NCBI GenBank assembly: GCA_963969395.1
Contig: OZ017803.1
Span: 6,572,001-6,636,000 of the forward strand
Length of the DNA: 64,000 nucleotides
DNA from: Pseudoscleropodium purum
Lineage: Eukaryota; Streptophyta; Bryopsida; Hypnales; Brachytheciaceae
Direction of reading: 5' to 3'
The notes beneath the pieces are model-generated. The model ran no database searches. It was not told where the DNA came from and saw nothing but the letters and a program-made list of their open reading frames with translations. How positions within the stretch are numbered: position 1 is the first letter of the stretch; each line of letters opens with the position of its first letter. The position numbers and the translations under genes were made by a program. Shown piece by piece: positions 38,101 to 49,605 of this stretch.

Positions 38101-38551
38101 GGCACATTGAACTTACAATCAATGGAGATTTTTGCTCCAAAATTTTATGAAGATGTACTTGATCAAGTTAACTAAAAGATCCTACAATTCTATTTGTTAA
38201 AAAATAAACATACATGAAGATTTTAGTCTTGTTTTGGGTTCAAGTATTTTGAAGTAGTTTTGGACCTCAAAACATTGCAAAACTTTAGAGATTTAGTGCT
38301 ATAAATTTAAATTTGACATTCTAGTACATATTTATTGTATCTAGAATTTTGGGATAAATTTTTTGCTAAATTTAGCTACACTTGTCAACAGGTGTTCATT
38401 GCAAGTGATCTTGCTAGAGATTGACCGCCTTCTAAGACCGGGTGGATTTGTTTTGTTTCGTGATCACAAAGAGGTACTAGTCCCACTACAAGAACTTGCC
38501 AAAGTTTTGCATTGGAAAGCACACATTGATGACACTGAAAGTGGCAAATAG
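32141..38551 (+). CDS. PMT-family putative SAM-dependent methyltransferase (QUA2-like group)
   Basis: Eleven exons: 32141-32323, 32705-32982, 33226-33379, 33929-34078, 34182-34524, 35648-35759, 36284-36460, 36663-36917, 37120-37248, 37651-37725, 38392-38551; 671 aa to the TAG. The exon 6 to exon 7 border is the least certain. The layout is that of plant PMTs (Golgi type II proteins linked to wall pectin methylation): a short hydrophobic stretch at 21-30, the region REPCLVTVP to WPLSQLKARVQNVPHSPL, a first SAM motif VALDLECGTG at 286-295 (usually LDVGCGVAS), LPFPSQAFDLLHCAAC, then a second domain with VLDINAGFGSFAAAL at 542-556, LLGIYHDWCEP and EIDRLLRPGGF. After the TAG the frame continues GTEKLLHCQKTRW to TAA at 38615-38617, which looks like the missing family C-terminus. 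The enzyme's exact acceptor is unknown. Residues 67-93 hold a duplicated TEEsNWRAFMS / TEEaNWRDAMS motif. The first exon is less certain. Confidence 0.8.
34870..35447. mobile_element. Possible TTAA-bounded element in intron 5 of the PMT gene
   Basis: The left end reads TTAAACCCTGAAAG and the right end reads CTTTTAAGGGGTTAA, inverted relative to each other and TTAA-terminated like the other family members. The interior is AT-rich and not clearly alignable with the others by eye. Confidence 0.4.
37396..37515 (+). repeat. Dispersed repeat, partial copy in PMT intron 9
   Basis: It contains GTCAACATTGTCCAAAATGC, GACACCTACATTTGGACCAA and ACAAGATGTACACAATCAAA in the same order as 42808-42925 (+) and the reverse complement of 40500-40620. 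Only the first third of the element is present. Confidence 0.65.
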
Positions 38552-40100
38552 GGCACCGAGAAGTTGTTGCATTGCCAAAAGACAAGATGGATCAATGGGC
38601 CAAAACCAAAGGATTAAGGTAGAGTAACCTATTTTTGTTACCCTTCCAAATGCAAGATGTATTGCAAGTTTTAATAGTATTTTTGCTTTCAAATGTAGTC
38701 AAAAGTGTAAGGTGATTCAAATACATACAACATAGTAACATGTTGGGAATGAAATTGTCTATCTTGAAGTAGAAAGTAGCAATTTTGAAATACCCCACCT
38801 TCATTGATATTGCTTTGTCAAATTTGTTTTTAGTAGAACTTTCCATAGGATTTTTTTGAAAATTTGAATTTGCTTTGGAATCCTAAAAACCCAAGTCAAA
38901 TTTAGTGGGCATGGAATTTTTTCTTAAATACTTCAATATACAATGTGTAGACTCATGAACTTTCATTCTTTTTATGAAATCGGTTAAATCAAAAATTCAT
39001 TTATTTAATATTCTAGTAATTTCCCACATTAAGATCTAAAGAAGAAATTACTTGAATACATAAGGCAAGTGCTTTGTTTGTCATCTTTAAAAATGCCCAT
39101 CTTTAAAGAATTTAATATAGTTCCCATCTTCAATGACATGACTACATTCTTTCCAAATTAGCACATCAAAATAATAAATATTCTCAATAAAAAATATTTT
39201 TTAACCATTTCATGCAATGTAGACCACTTCCTACTTGAAAAATTATATCAAACCTTTCCTATCCTTGCACTACTTTACAAAACCTCCCCTTTTCACTCAA
39301 AATTTTAAGGATAAACATTTACACTTCTATATTGCACAAAAGAATTCTCTATCATCCATCGCATAATATCCATAGCATCTTACTAGAGTTAAGTAGGAAT
39401 AAAATCCAACCTTGCTAACAGAAAATAACATGTCAAATGTAAGGCTATTAAATCCCCTAGTGCTTAAGCATTTAGAAATACAACTAAAGATACCATATTA
39501 TGCCACTTCCACAATTTCCCCCTCAATAACATGTTACCTCTACATTCCATTTTTTCCCACTTGTATGAGTTGTACATAGTAGCAAAGAGTTGGGGCTTTC
39601 CATTCAGAGAAACAAGGTCCGATTGGTAGATTTCTAAACTTCCAATATCCCTATGCTGAACATTGTGCACGTTTAATCTATCAATTATTTAGACTTTTTA
39701 GCAAACAAGTTGGGGTACACCCTCAGAAGTAAACTAATTTGGCATTGTCACAACACGACTCTGTATCAAGCCCAGAACATTTGAATTTCGACATACATAC
39801 AGCTGCAATACGAAGAATGCTTTTTGAGGTAAAATTTAAACAAACTTCATACCCATTGGGTCTGGTATTTTTTGACACCGGAATTTTTTTTTTCTATCAG
39901 TCTGGTATTGATACACCGGCACAACACAGAATAGAACCGGTTCAAATCACTGTATTTGTTTACACTAAACAAAGTGCTGATGCTATAGTACATTCACGCA
40001 CGGCCTAGAAATGGTGGACCTTGTGATTATTCACAGAACTTTGGAAAACACGGATAGTGCAATCAATCAAATTAAAAAAAAAATTAAAAAATTAAAGAAC
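38552..40100. other. PMT 3' region and convergent intergenic space
   Basis: It carries the 66 bases of continued reading frame after the PMT TAG, then AT-rich sequence. No gene is seen between the convergent PMT and DnaJ genes. Confidence 0.5.
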
Positions 40101-40146
40101 TTCCCAATGTGTAGTACCTCCTGCTCCAGACGATGTGGTGAAATCT

Positions 40147-42401
40147 CTACTTTCTTGGAGGCTGGTCACACACAACAAACAAACAAATGAACATTGGAGT
40201 TATCGTCTAGCTCACAGTTTTGCACCCCTACTTACAGATAAAAAAGAAAAAAAAAGAGGTGAAACTGACCACAAGAGGTTTACTTAAAATACACATAAGG
40301 TATGCATACCAATAATCAATGCTAATGACAACTGAGCATATTTATTATTATTAAACATAGATCATTTTTATTGGATCTTATTGGCAAATGAAAGAGAATT
40401 CCATTGCACTTTAGCATGCATTATTTGGACACCATATGAATAAGTTATGAATTTTCAAAGTTGTCTATCTCAAGGTATACCAAAAACCAACACTAGGTTC
40501 TTGTACACTCTCCTAATTTGATTTGTGTAATCAATATCTAGGTTTTGGTAATGGTAAATGTAGGTGTTACATTTTGGACAGTGTTGACTATGGGTGCAAA
40601 GACCCTTTACATGTAAACAAAAAAGTTGAATGTAAAAATTGAGTTCCAACAGTTGCAGGTTCAGGATAAAAATGCTTACAGAAGTAGGACTTGGAGAACT
40701 AGGACGGAAGCAGGACGACGACTTTGAATTGTCGCCATGGATTTTGGCAGTTTTGGGAGATCCCATTTCAGTTGCAACTTTAGCCACCTTTGTTTCCTGA
40801 CAAGAAAGAACATCAAATCCATCAGAAGAAGAACGTAAATCCCATAAGTCAAGGAGCAAGACCAAAGCGTGATTTTTCCTCAACCCTAAAACCCTAAAAC
40901 CCTAAACCCTAAACCATGAGCCATAAGAGCCCAAAGTCGTACTTCCACATCCACAGGAGTTGACTCATTTAGGGCATTCCAATGAAGGTAACAAAATGTA
41001 CCAAACCATACCCTATATATTAGAATGATCAAAATATGTTTTGAAAATTGCAATAATCAAAGAGTAGCTTCCAAAGGCCTCTTTCCTTTTAGCTTGTCCA
41101 CTTCGGATTAGACAAACTACCAAAAAAATTCATGAGAAGTTGAACAAATGAAAGCGGTTCTTGACCCGCAAAACACTGTATCAAAAATTTGAATGGGTAG
41201 ATTTCTGGGGTGGTATACTTGTGATAAGAGAATATCTAGAATGTAAGGCTCATTTGTAATTAGCCCCGTTTTTCCTTCAACCTTTTTTTCTCTAAACAGG
41301 ACTCCTGGAGTTTCCCCTTATTGACTCACCCCCAATTCAGGAGTAATTCAGGAATAATTCCTCAATTCAAAGTTAGGAACTAGGACTGTTTTCCACAACC
41401 TGAAAAATTTGACCTAGCTTCTTCAGGGCCTTGGCTCGCTTCATGAGCTCAGACTTGGGCACCTTCGGCTCGAATAAAACCTGCGCACATCAACCAATTA
41501 GGCATGAATTCTCCATCTGTCTTGGAAAAGGGTAAGATTGATACATGTTATGAGATTTTTAGACTCATGGAGCTGAGTCCAGATAATTATACAATTAAAA
41601 AAAAATTGCAAATTGCTTTGATTTACAAGAGAGCATGCTTTAGAATAGAAGTACATCAATTCAACTAAAAAACTGGGGCAATAAAACTCATGGTTGAGAC
41701 GTTTGTACACTCAAGTAGGCAAGAGTGAGATACTGAAGTGCTCATACCTTTTGGCAGACATTCGTAAGCGTGTTCTCAATGTCGGCTACGTTGAGCTTCC
41801 ATAAATTTCCAATCATCAGGTCCTGTTTTGACGCAAGATAAGCCTCCACTCCCTGCTCTTGCATTTGACCCCCCTCGATTTGTTTTCTCAAGTCTTCTTG
41901 CATCTGCATTAGTTGGATGGCCCCTGCACCCAACCCGTAACAAAAAATTAATAACATCACTTACAATATGACTGCACCAAGCAACGATGGACTTCGGATT
42001 TTCTTAGATAATTCAGGCCCCACCTACAACCAACTCGGTACTGTAATTTACTTACTAAAGGAATGTTTTTTTGAGTGAATACAAAAATTCTTGCCAGAGA
42101 ATTCTAACAAGGCATGATTGTTGCCCATCGCACAGCTTAAATTCCATGTTTTGGTTTTCTCCTGATTCATTTACAATGGAAATGTTTCGAAACTCTAAAT
42201 CACATGCACAGTAAGGTTAGAGACCCTAGTTGTGCCACAACCACAACTCAGAAGCCATCCTTATCGAGACACTATGTCTCAGAAGTGTACATTTTAAAAA
42301 GTTTCAATGTACTCTTCTGATACAAAATGGCACAAACAGGGTTTCAAACAAGGCATAGCTACGAATCTCTGGAACCTTGTGTACAAAGGGACTTCAATTC
42401 C

Positions 42402-42441
<40 letters not shown>

Positions 42442-45400
42442 AATAGCACCCTTAATTTCCCTGAGTTGAGGCCTCATTCATTCATTCATTCATTCATTCA
42501 TTCATTACATTACCTGAAGCAGCCGTGACTTGAGATTTGATGAAATGGCCTTTGCTGCGCAACCACTCCGTCACAAACGGCACTCCCAGGAAATAAATCT
42601 TCTTGCCCAGCTCTTTCGCAGCTTGTCTCTCGTACACGTAGCCAATGGTGTGCAGCATCGGTTCTCCAAAAGCTGCAACATCTGACATTGATGGTAAGAA
42701 GTTCCAGATCATAAATCTTTTTGGAAAAAAAAAACAAGAGCTCTCAATGGAATGGGAATGGTTTTAGCTATCCAAAAAATGTTCTCCATCGCTGACTTTC
42801 AACATTAAGGTATGTAAACCCACAAATCAACACTACCCAGAATGTGACACCTACATTTGTTTGGACCAAAAGACGTCAAATAAAACTAGATAGTGATTAC
42901 ACAAGATGTACACAATCAAAACGTGAAAGTCTCAGAGCCTATTGCTGGTTTTGGGTAAACCTAGATAGAGTAGTTTGAAAATTCTTAACTTACTCATACG
43001 GCATCTGAATAATACATGCTAAAGTGCACTGAAAGCCTCATTCATTCAGTTGCCAATAAGATCCCATAAAAATAATTATGTTTAATAATAGTTATTATGC
43101 TCAGTTGTAATGAGTGGTAAGTTTCAATCACAGATTCTCTTTTTTTCAGAGATAGGATTCAATTAAGTGACGGAAAAAGGGTGTTCCTACCTTAAAATTC
43201 TGATTCAATATAATGCAAATCCAAAGAGTACTAGCTTAGAGAGAAAAGAGTTGTACTTACCATTGTCCTTTAGGCTCTCCCTTTCTTTTCTGGCCCAGGC
43301 AACAAACGCAAGCTTATCCTCACTAACATACGGCTCAATTCGCTTAAGCAGAAGCTGGACAAGCTTTTGCTCCCTCTCATTTTGAACCTCCTGAAAAATA
43401 GATGAGTCAATTGAATGTTTCATAGAGACATTGTTCATAACATTCTATTGCCAATAGAGCCTTTTCTAACTGACATCGAGAAGTGAAAATTGTAACAATT
43501 GTAAGGCTGCCCTCCAAGATCCCTTCCTTTTAAGGCATCCACCAACCAATGAGGTCGTTATAGTTAAGGCAAAAATACTAAGTCAATCTCTATCCTTGGT
43601 AGCTAAGAAGGCCATTAATGTATACTAGGATGGCGCTTAGGACTATAGACTCTTATGTTGCATAGCCAATTTTGGTGAATATTCCCAGAGAATCTTGTAA
43701 TTATTCCAGCAATTTTGTTTTCCACGAAAGGGAGCTGGCTAAAGTTCAAGCATAATAATATTGCTGCCACCAAGGTAACGTTGAAGTAAAGTTGCAACCT
43801 ACGCATGAGTGCCAGCATATCAACTATTCATCAAGTCAGGTAAACAAGAATATGAACTTTGTCCGGACTACTCAGGCATGCGGATAAATGCAAACTTGGA
43901 ATAAATGGGTACCTTCATTTTCATCCGTATTTGCACTAAGTCGGTAGTTTGATTATCACTACCGGTGTCCATTCCAGTCATTGAAGCCATTGCCAACTGC
44001 CACAACAAGGATCAGAATGTTTTTTTGGCGAAATAAGTATATGCTTGGGCGCAACACTGATCCCTACTAAACTGACATAAAAAGAGGCTTCTCTAAATGT
44101 TATATGATCTACTCGTGATATTAGAGGTATGCTGTAATCCATCCATCGTTTTCATCTTGCATTCTTGCAATGCCCTCCTAAAAATAAGTGTCCTTGAAAA
44201 TTCAATGGAATACATCCTACTGTTCTAGACGTAGATTCCATGGAGTAGTACTTACAAATTCCTTACAGATTCAATTATTTAATCAATTCAAAAGTTAAAG
44301 ATATACAATATGGGTGTCAGATTGGAAGCTGATAATAAGTTCATCTTGCGTTCAAAGTTGTTTACGACACAAAGTGAAATATATTCCACAAAACTAATTG
44401 CAACCTTACAAATCCAAGCCTACAGAAGGTCAAAGTAAAAACACATAGGGCTGGACTTAAAAGGAAATCCGTCTGTAGATGAATTTAGCATAACTATAAA
44501 AAAAAAAATAAGCATATACGGTGAAAGTAGAGCGATACCTGACCAATATACTCCTCGAAGGCATCACTTCCAAACAGCATGCCAAAAACAGCAGCTGGGT
44601 CTACCATCGCTTCTCTGCACCACAGCAAGTCTTTGTTGATTTGTATTCACAGACTTCCAAATATTAAGTGGTCCAGAATATTGCCATCAGGTGCACATAT
44701 CAAATTCTAGGTCAAATATGCATTCTAAATTCAAACCAAACTATTTTGAGCACAAGGAAATGTACGTACTGAGACACGCCTGGTTTCCCAAGCCTATCAT
44801 AAGCCTCTCTTTTTGCCGGTTCACTGAGAATTTGGTAAGCCTCCCCCAAGACCTGTTACAGGCCCAAATCTCTTAACAGACAAAAATCATGGCAGGGACA
44901 CCCCAAGATTGTCACTTTGGGCAATGAGCATAGCTATACGATTGGTCAAACTTCTATATATTCTAGTTCGCAAATGAAGGAGGACACCAATGCATTGATG
45001 AATGCGTTAGTCGGACACTATATTCAAAAGCTACGAAAAATTCAAAATCTTATTGGTAGACGTTCAAAAACCGACACTCAAGTAAAATTTTAGGTGGTCC
45101 ACATCCTCCAAACCATTGTCTAAGATTTTAGGGTGACAATTTTGGGTCAAAGAAGATAATGAATGTCCCTACCTTATAAGCTGCAATTCAAACAAGTTCC
45201 TTGCGTGCACATTCTGCTAATAACCTCAACAACCTCATGGCTCCAAACTTCACTCTCAAAACGGAATACTTGGTGTTGCAACTTTGATAACATGCAAATC
45301 TTTCAGTGGCAAATTTTAGCACATACATATCTAACAATTCAACAACCTCTACTTAAGTCAATACCTGGAAGTTTTGAGCAGCTTCAGGATTGTTGGGATT

Positions 45401-45929
45401 CTTATCCGGGTGCACCACTCTTGCCTATATCAATCCAAAGAAAAAACAAACTTCAGAGGATAATTCATATTGATAATAACTTATCACACTTGCTTTGTAA
45501 GATTTAAGGTGGGAACGCCCACTTCCATCACTCTACCTGAATCCAACCCTTAAAAAAATATGAGAAATACGTGAGAAAAAGTGATGTTAAATCACTTCTT
45601 AGTCCAAAAAAAACATTTGTTTCAATTTCTGATTTTTCGTTTTTCCTCTACGAGAGAAATAGCATGAACGTAAACGAAAGTGAATGAGAGAGAGTCGATT
45701 CCCTCATCTTGCAGACTAAAACAGGACCAAGAGACTAAGTCTCTACTAAATAGCTGACCAAGACTATTTCTCAGGAAAGCCTTAAAAAATTATTAAGGAG
45801 ACAACCAGCATATGAAAAAATGGAAAGAGATTCACAACTGACCCTAGTATAATAGGCCTTCTTGATAGCGGCAGCAGTAGCATCAGGTTGCACTCCCAGA
45901 ACCTCATAATACTCCGTATCCTTCACCAT
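40147..45929 (-). CDS. DnaJ protein with DnaJ-X domain
   Basis: Eleven exons on the minus strand: 45843-45929, 45365-45424, 44770-44852, 44539-44614, 43913-43996, 43261-43390, 42514-42672, 41748-41923, 41400-41480, 40680-40796, 40147-40161; about 355 aa. The J domain is N-terminal ([12 protein letters not shown], with the HPD tripeptide at 34-36, then [20 protein letters not shown]). It stimulates Hsp70 ATPase in this family. There is no Gly/Phe-rich or zinc-finger region. The DnaJ-X domain follows ([53 protein letters not shown]), then a Ser-rich tail. The last exon codes PPRK and a stop; it is inferred from a good CCAG acceptor and the right phase. Without that splice, exon 10 would read into a repeat. 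The leader has its own likely intron (46486 down to 45982, GTAACG donor). Client and location are unknown, probably cytosolic. Confidence 0.88.
40308..40620 (-). repeat. Dispersed repeat, copy in DnaJ intron 10 (inverted)
   Basis: The reverse complement aligns by eye with 42808-43122 along most of its length. Shared text includes TCAACACT..CC..AATGT, CCTACATTT, GATTACACAA, AATAATRCATGCTAAAGTGC, TTGCCAATAAGATCC and ATGCTCAGTTGT. No ORF of its own. Confidence 0.75.
40883..40915. repeat. Short telomere-like tract
   Basis: Runs of ACCCTAAA with one-base variation (CCCTAAAA, CCCTAAA) lie in intron 9 of the DnaJ gene. They match the plant-type telomere unit CCCTAAA. Confidence 0.7.
42403..42438. 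repeat. (AC)18 microsatellite
   Basis: Perfect AC dinucleotide run in intron 7 of the DnaJ gene. Confidence 0.95.
42474..42506. repeat. (ATTC)8 microsatellite
   Basis: About eight TTCA/ATTC units. On the gene strand they read (AATG)n and begin a few bases after the exon 7 donor at 42512-42513. Confidence 0.9.
42808..43122 (+). repeat. Dispersed repeat, copy in DnaJ intron 6
   Basis: Partner of the inverted copy at 40308-40620 and of the partial copy at 37396-37515. It ends near GCTCAGTTGTAATGAGTGG. Confidence 0.75.
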
Positions 45930-46900
45930 GTTGAAAAAAAACTACCGCTAAACCCCAAGCTTCTTCACCAAAACTGGAGCCCTGAAAACACCAGAATCAG
46001 CATCATTTCAATACACCAAAACTCCACAATATCCTAAACAAGAATAACCTCACGGATGACCTAAATCTCAACTCTCGCTCTGCCTTCGCAACTTCAAAAC
46101 CCTAGAAACCAAAAACCTTCCCAAAATTCTCGCCACCATTCTAAACAACGGCGCAATTCCAATAGCAAAACTCTCTTCCCTTTCAAAACATGCCAAACCA
46201 AAAATTTTACTACAGTTCGAAAGAAAGATAGATGATTGCAAACCAACAGTCTAGTACAAAATAGGGAACGCCATCGTCTTTAAGAAGCGGGTGCGCAATA
46301 ATCCAAGGAACCTAGTTAATGATTTACACACAGCAGTTACAGGTTCTGCCACTGAAAAGTGAAAACCCACCACCAAACAAATAAATAAAAAGTCACGTTT
46401 CGCACCCAACAACAGAAAGCTTCAACTTTTTTGAAGATCCTCTGTACCGACACACAAACCCTTCCACTTCTTCGCCAAAACGTTACCTTGCGGCTTGAGA
46501 AGATGAGGTTTTTTAGGGAGGGAGGGAGGGAGTCTTGAAGTGCCGTAAAAGACAAAGAAGAAGACTCCGTGATGCAGACCCGGAGAGACGGAGAAACGGA
46601 GTTGCATGGATGTCTGTCTGCAAGGGAAAAACTCCCTGCAACTCGGTGACAGAACCAGCGAAGAAAAAGCTCTGTTGGGACTAGAACCCTCCCCTGTTTG
46701 CAGACAGGAAAGCCCTTTGGGTTCCGTGTCTATAATAGGGCAAGATTTCGGGTCTGAAATGTCAATGCCGTGTAGATAAGGGACGCGATTTGGGAATACT
46801 TACTGCAGAGTTGGAGTTAGTGTAATTATTTTTTCGTTTCAGTGAGCAAGATTTGTTGCTTCTGCAGGAGAGGCTTTTGCAGCCTTTCCTGATGAGGCTA
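45930..46900 (-). promoter_or_regulatory. DnaJ 5' leader with UTR intron, and promoter
   Basis: The leader resumes at 45981 after a TTTTCAG acceptor and continues to the ATG at 45929. The upstream leader exon probably ends at 46487 (CAAG before GTAACG) and contains a CCCTCCCTCCCTCC tract. The transcription start is probably near 46600-46700, but no clear TATA box is seen. Confidence 0.45.
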
Positions 46901-47974
46901 CCCTCATGAAGTTTGAGTAGCTATTTTACTTGAAAACCGAATCTCCATTATAAAAATAGAGCCTCTCATAATAGAGCTGCTTGGGGCTGCTTGTTTAACC
47001 CTTGACCAATGAGTTGGTCACGATGGAAATCAATTGTTTAGGTATGGTGTGAATTGTTGGCTTAAAAAGAACGCAAGAGCACTCATTGGAAGTCAAACTA
47101 TAGATAACCTTCCCTTCAATACAAAATTTGGAGGATGAATAGTTGCACTTTTGTCCTAAATGGAGAAATTCTTTATCATTCATCAACCAAAAGACTTCCT
47201 TAACTTTGTTTATGGGTTAATAAGGTGCACTCAGTCACTCACTATTAGAAAAGAGGTTCAAGAATTTCAAAGTCTAGTGTCAAAGTTGGGTGCTCAAAGC
47301 CCATATAGGGAATCTATGTGGGCCTTTGGTAACAAGCATAACATTCTTGACTTTCATTCGAAGAAGCTCTTTGTCTTTTTTCGCATGTGGGGGTCTCCCT
47401 ACTTAATGATCAAATGGGTGGCCCAAATATAGCTTCATCTTAACTTTAAACCCTCCATGGTACCAAGAAGGAGTTACACTATTTTTTACAAGTAACCAAG
47501 GTGGGATTCAAAACCCTAAAGCTACGAATGTAATGAAATGAGCTTTGAAATTATAGTTGGAGTTCTAAAATCTCTTTTCAACTAGTCGTAGAATCTCCTA
47601 AAACCTAAAAAGTATTTAAAATAATCTAATAAGATAGCTAATTTATAAAAATAAATATTCATTGGAGAATGTTTATCTAAAATAGTCCAATAAGATATCT
47701 AAGTTATAAAAATAGATATTCATTAGGGAATGTTTGACACTAAGGCATTGAAATAAAAGCACAATTCTAACTTTTGCTAACAATATCCAAATGTCATTCT
47801 TAGAATTCACCTAAGCTTAGCTACAATTTGACAATGTTTGAGAACAAAAATTAAATAGACCTAATTGATACAAAATCATAATTGTCAATGAAATTTTTTT
47901 GGTGATAATAAAAAATTATAGTATAAATTGTAATTGAAATGTATAAGTTCTCTAGAATTCCACTAGGCCCAATA
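46901..47974. other. Intergenic, AT-rich, no gene recognised
   Basis: Contains a near-direct duplication: TAAAATAGTCCAATAAGATA.. near 47675 repeats text near 47615 (AAATAATCTAATAAGATAGC), period about 60. No coding signal. Confidence 0.45.
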
Positions 47975-49147
47975 TTAACCCCTAAAGTTCCTTGACTATG
48001 TTTTCACCAAAAACACTCCCAAACTATTATTTTTAAGACAAGTACCAAAAAAAAATTTTAAACATTTTGAGGCACATCTAATTGTAGAATCTTATATTAA
48101 GCTGATTTAAAATGATGTGGAAAGTATTTCAGAAATTTCCACTGTGTAGATTGCAAAATATTAGCATTTGAATTGACAAAAAGCCTTTTTTTGGCCTTGT
48201 GAAATTTGAGCAACTACACTTCCCAAGGTTACATTTGTATGAAAAAATGTTTAAAATGGTTGCAATTCTTTGAATTCATTCTTCAAGTCAAGTTGGCTAC
48301 ATGCTTGAAAATTTTCAAATCATTTGAAATTGTACAATATATAGGGAAAAAAATTTAAATAGAAAAAAGTGAAAATAAATCAAAATACTAAATTGTTAAT
48401 GATTTAGTTATGGAATTGTTCCAATGCTTGCATTGTTTTAGTAAGAAATATATATTATATGATTTTATTTTTTTTCTAAAAATATTGAAAATTGAGTTAA
48501 ATAAACAATTTGAGGGTTTATTTTAGACTAGAAAATCCATAATTGCCCACAAACTCCTCATAACTTTTGACTCATTGATCAAAATGCAACAGTGCTAGTA
48601 TGTGAGCCTAAAAATGCAAGCTTGTGAGCATTGAGCCTACAATATAGGTACCTATAATGTAGATACCACACTCTATAGAAGGTGTATGTATCAAAAACAC
48701 CTATAATATGGATATTTGTAATAAATATAATCTATAATCATAGACAGTTTCTATAGTATATACACCTATGTTATAGGTGTATAGTAGTCTAGGCTCATGG
48801 GCTCACATTCCTATGCTCACATAGTAGCAACCCTTATCAAAATGGAATGATCCAAATCTTTTCATGTATATATAAATTTAGAAAATTAATTTCAAATTTT
48901 TATTTCTCAAAAAAATGATTTTTTTAATCTATCCAGATTGCCCGCCTGGTTAAAAAAACACTATATATCATACAATATAATTTTTAAACCATGTAGTCAA
49001 AAGTTATGAAAATTATTGGACCTCAAAGAAAAACCTTATCCCCATGCTATGAAGATTTCAATAAAAATAAATAAAAACTCCATTTGCTGTGAGCTACCTA
49101 TGATCATTATGTTGCTAAAAAACGCAACTTGGTCCTATAGAGATTAA
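47975..49147 (+). mobile_element. TTAA-bounded non-coding repeat, copy 3
   Basis: Left end TTAACCCCTAAAGTTCCTTG; right end GGTCCTATAGAGATTAA. The interior matches copies 1, 2 and 4. It contains a later 249-bp insertion at 48587-48835. Confidence 0.75.
48587..48835. mobile_element. MITE nested in the TTAA repeat
   Basis: It splits the host repeat and is flanked by ATCAAAATG on both sides (48578-48586 and 48836-48844), a 9-bp duplication. The subterminal ends TGCTAGTATGTGAGC and (reverse complement of right end) TGCTACTATGTGAGC match at 14 of 15 bases. The interior is AT-rich with repeated TATAGGTG-like palindromes. Nine-base duplications suggest a Mutator-type element, but hAT is not excluded. 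Confidence 0.65.
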
Positions 49148-49289
49148 TATATCATTGATTATCAAACTAATATCACTTTGCATTCAACTAATCTAATTAA
49201 TATCAAATCATGAATCAATTTCTTTAATTGAAGCTATACAACCTACAAGAGGACCACTTACATTCCACTACATTAGAAGTGCCACATAG

Positions 49290-49605
49290 TGATTTTCCTA
49301 TAGGTTGTACACCCTCAAAAAAACTATCATGAATCACACAATTGATCATAGAAGGATGCAACCCTATTGCCCACAATAATCAACAAAATTTCAAATTCTT
49401 AGCTGAATAAGTTGGCATTCTTTACTATTTGATTTCCTTACAAGTGGTTTTCCTATATAGGTTGTATCACCCCCAAAAAAACATACAATTAAATCATACA
49501 ATTAATCATAAAAGGACATAGCCCTATCACCCATAGTAGTAAAAAAAAATTTAGACTCTTGAATGAATAGGTTCATTCTTTATTCATTCAATTTTCTTGA
49601 AAGCC
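49290..49605. repeat. Tandem duplication, unit about 155 bp, two copies
   Basis: TTTTCCTATAGGTTGTAC and TTTTCCTATATAGGTTGTAT begin the two units near 49292 and 49448. Each is followed by ACCC, an A run, CACACAATTGATCATA or CATACAATTAATCATA, and CCCTATYRCCCA. Confidence 0.65.

Noticed and set aside
40470..40883. 137-codon single-exon ORF as a separate gene
   Set aside because: Its first part is exon 10 of the DnaJ gene; the rest reads into a dispersed repeat.
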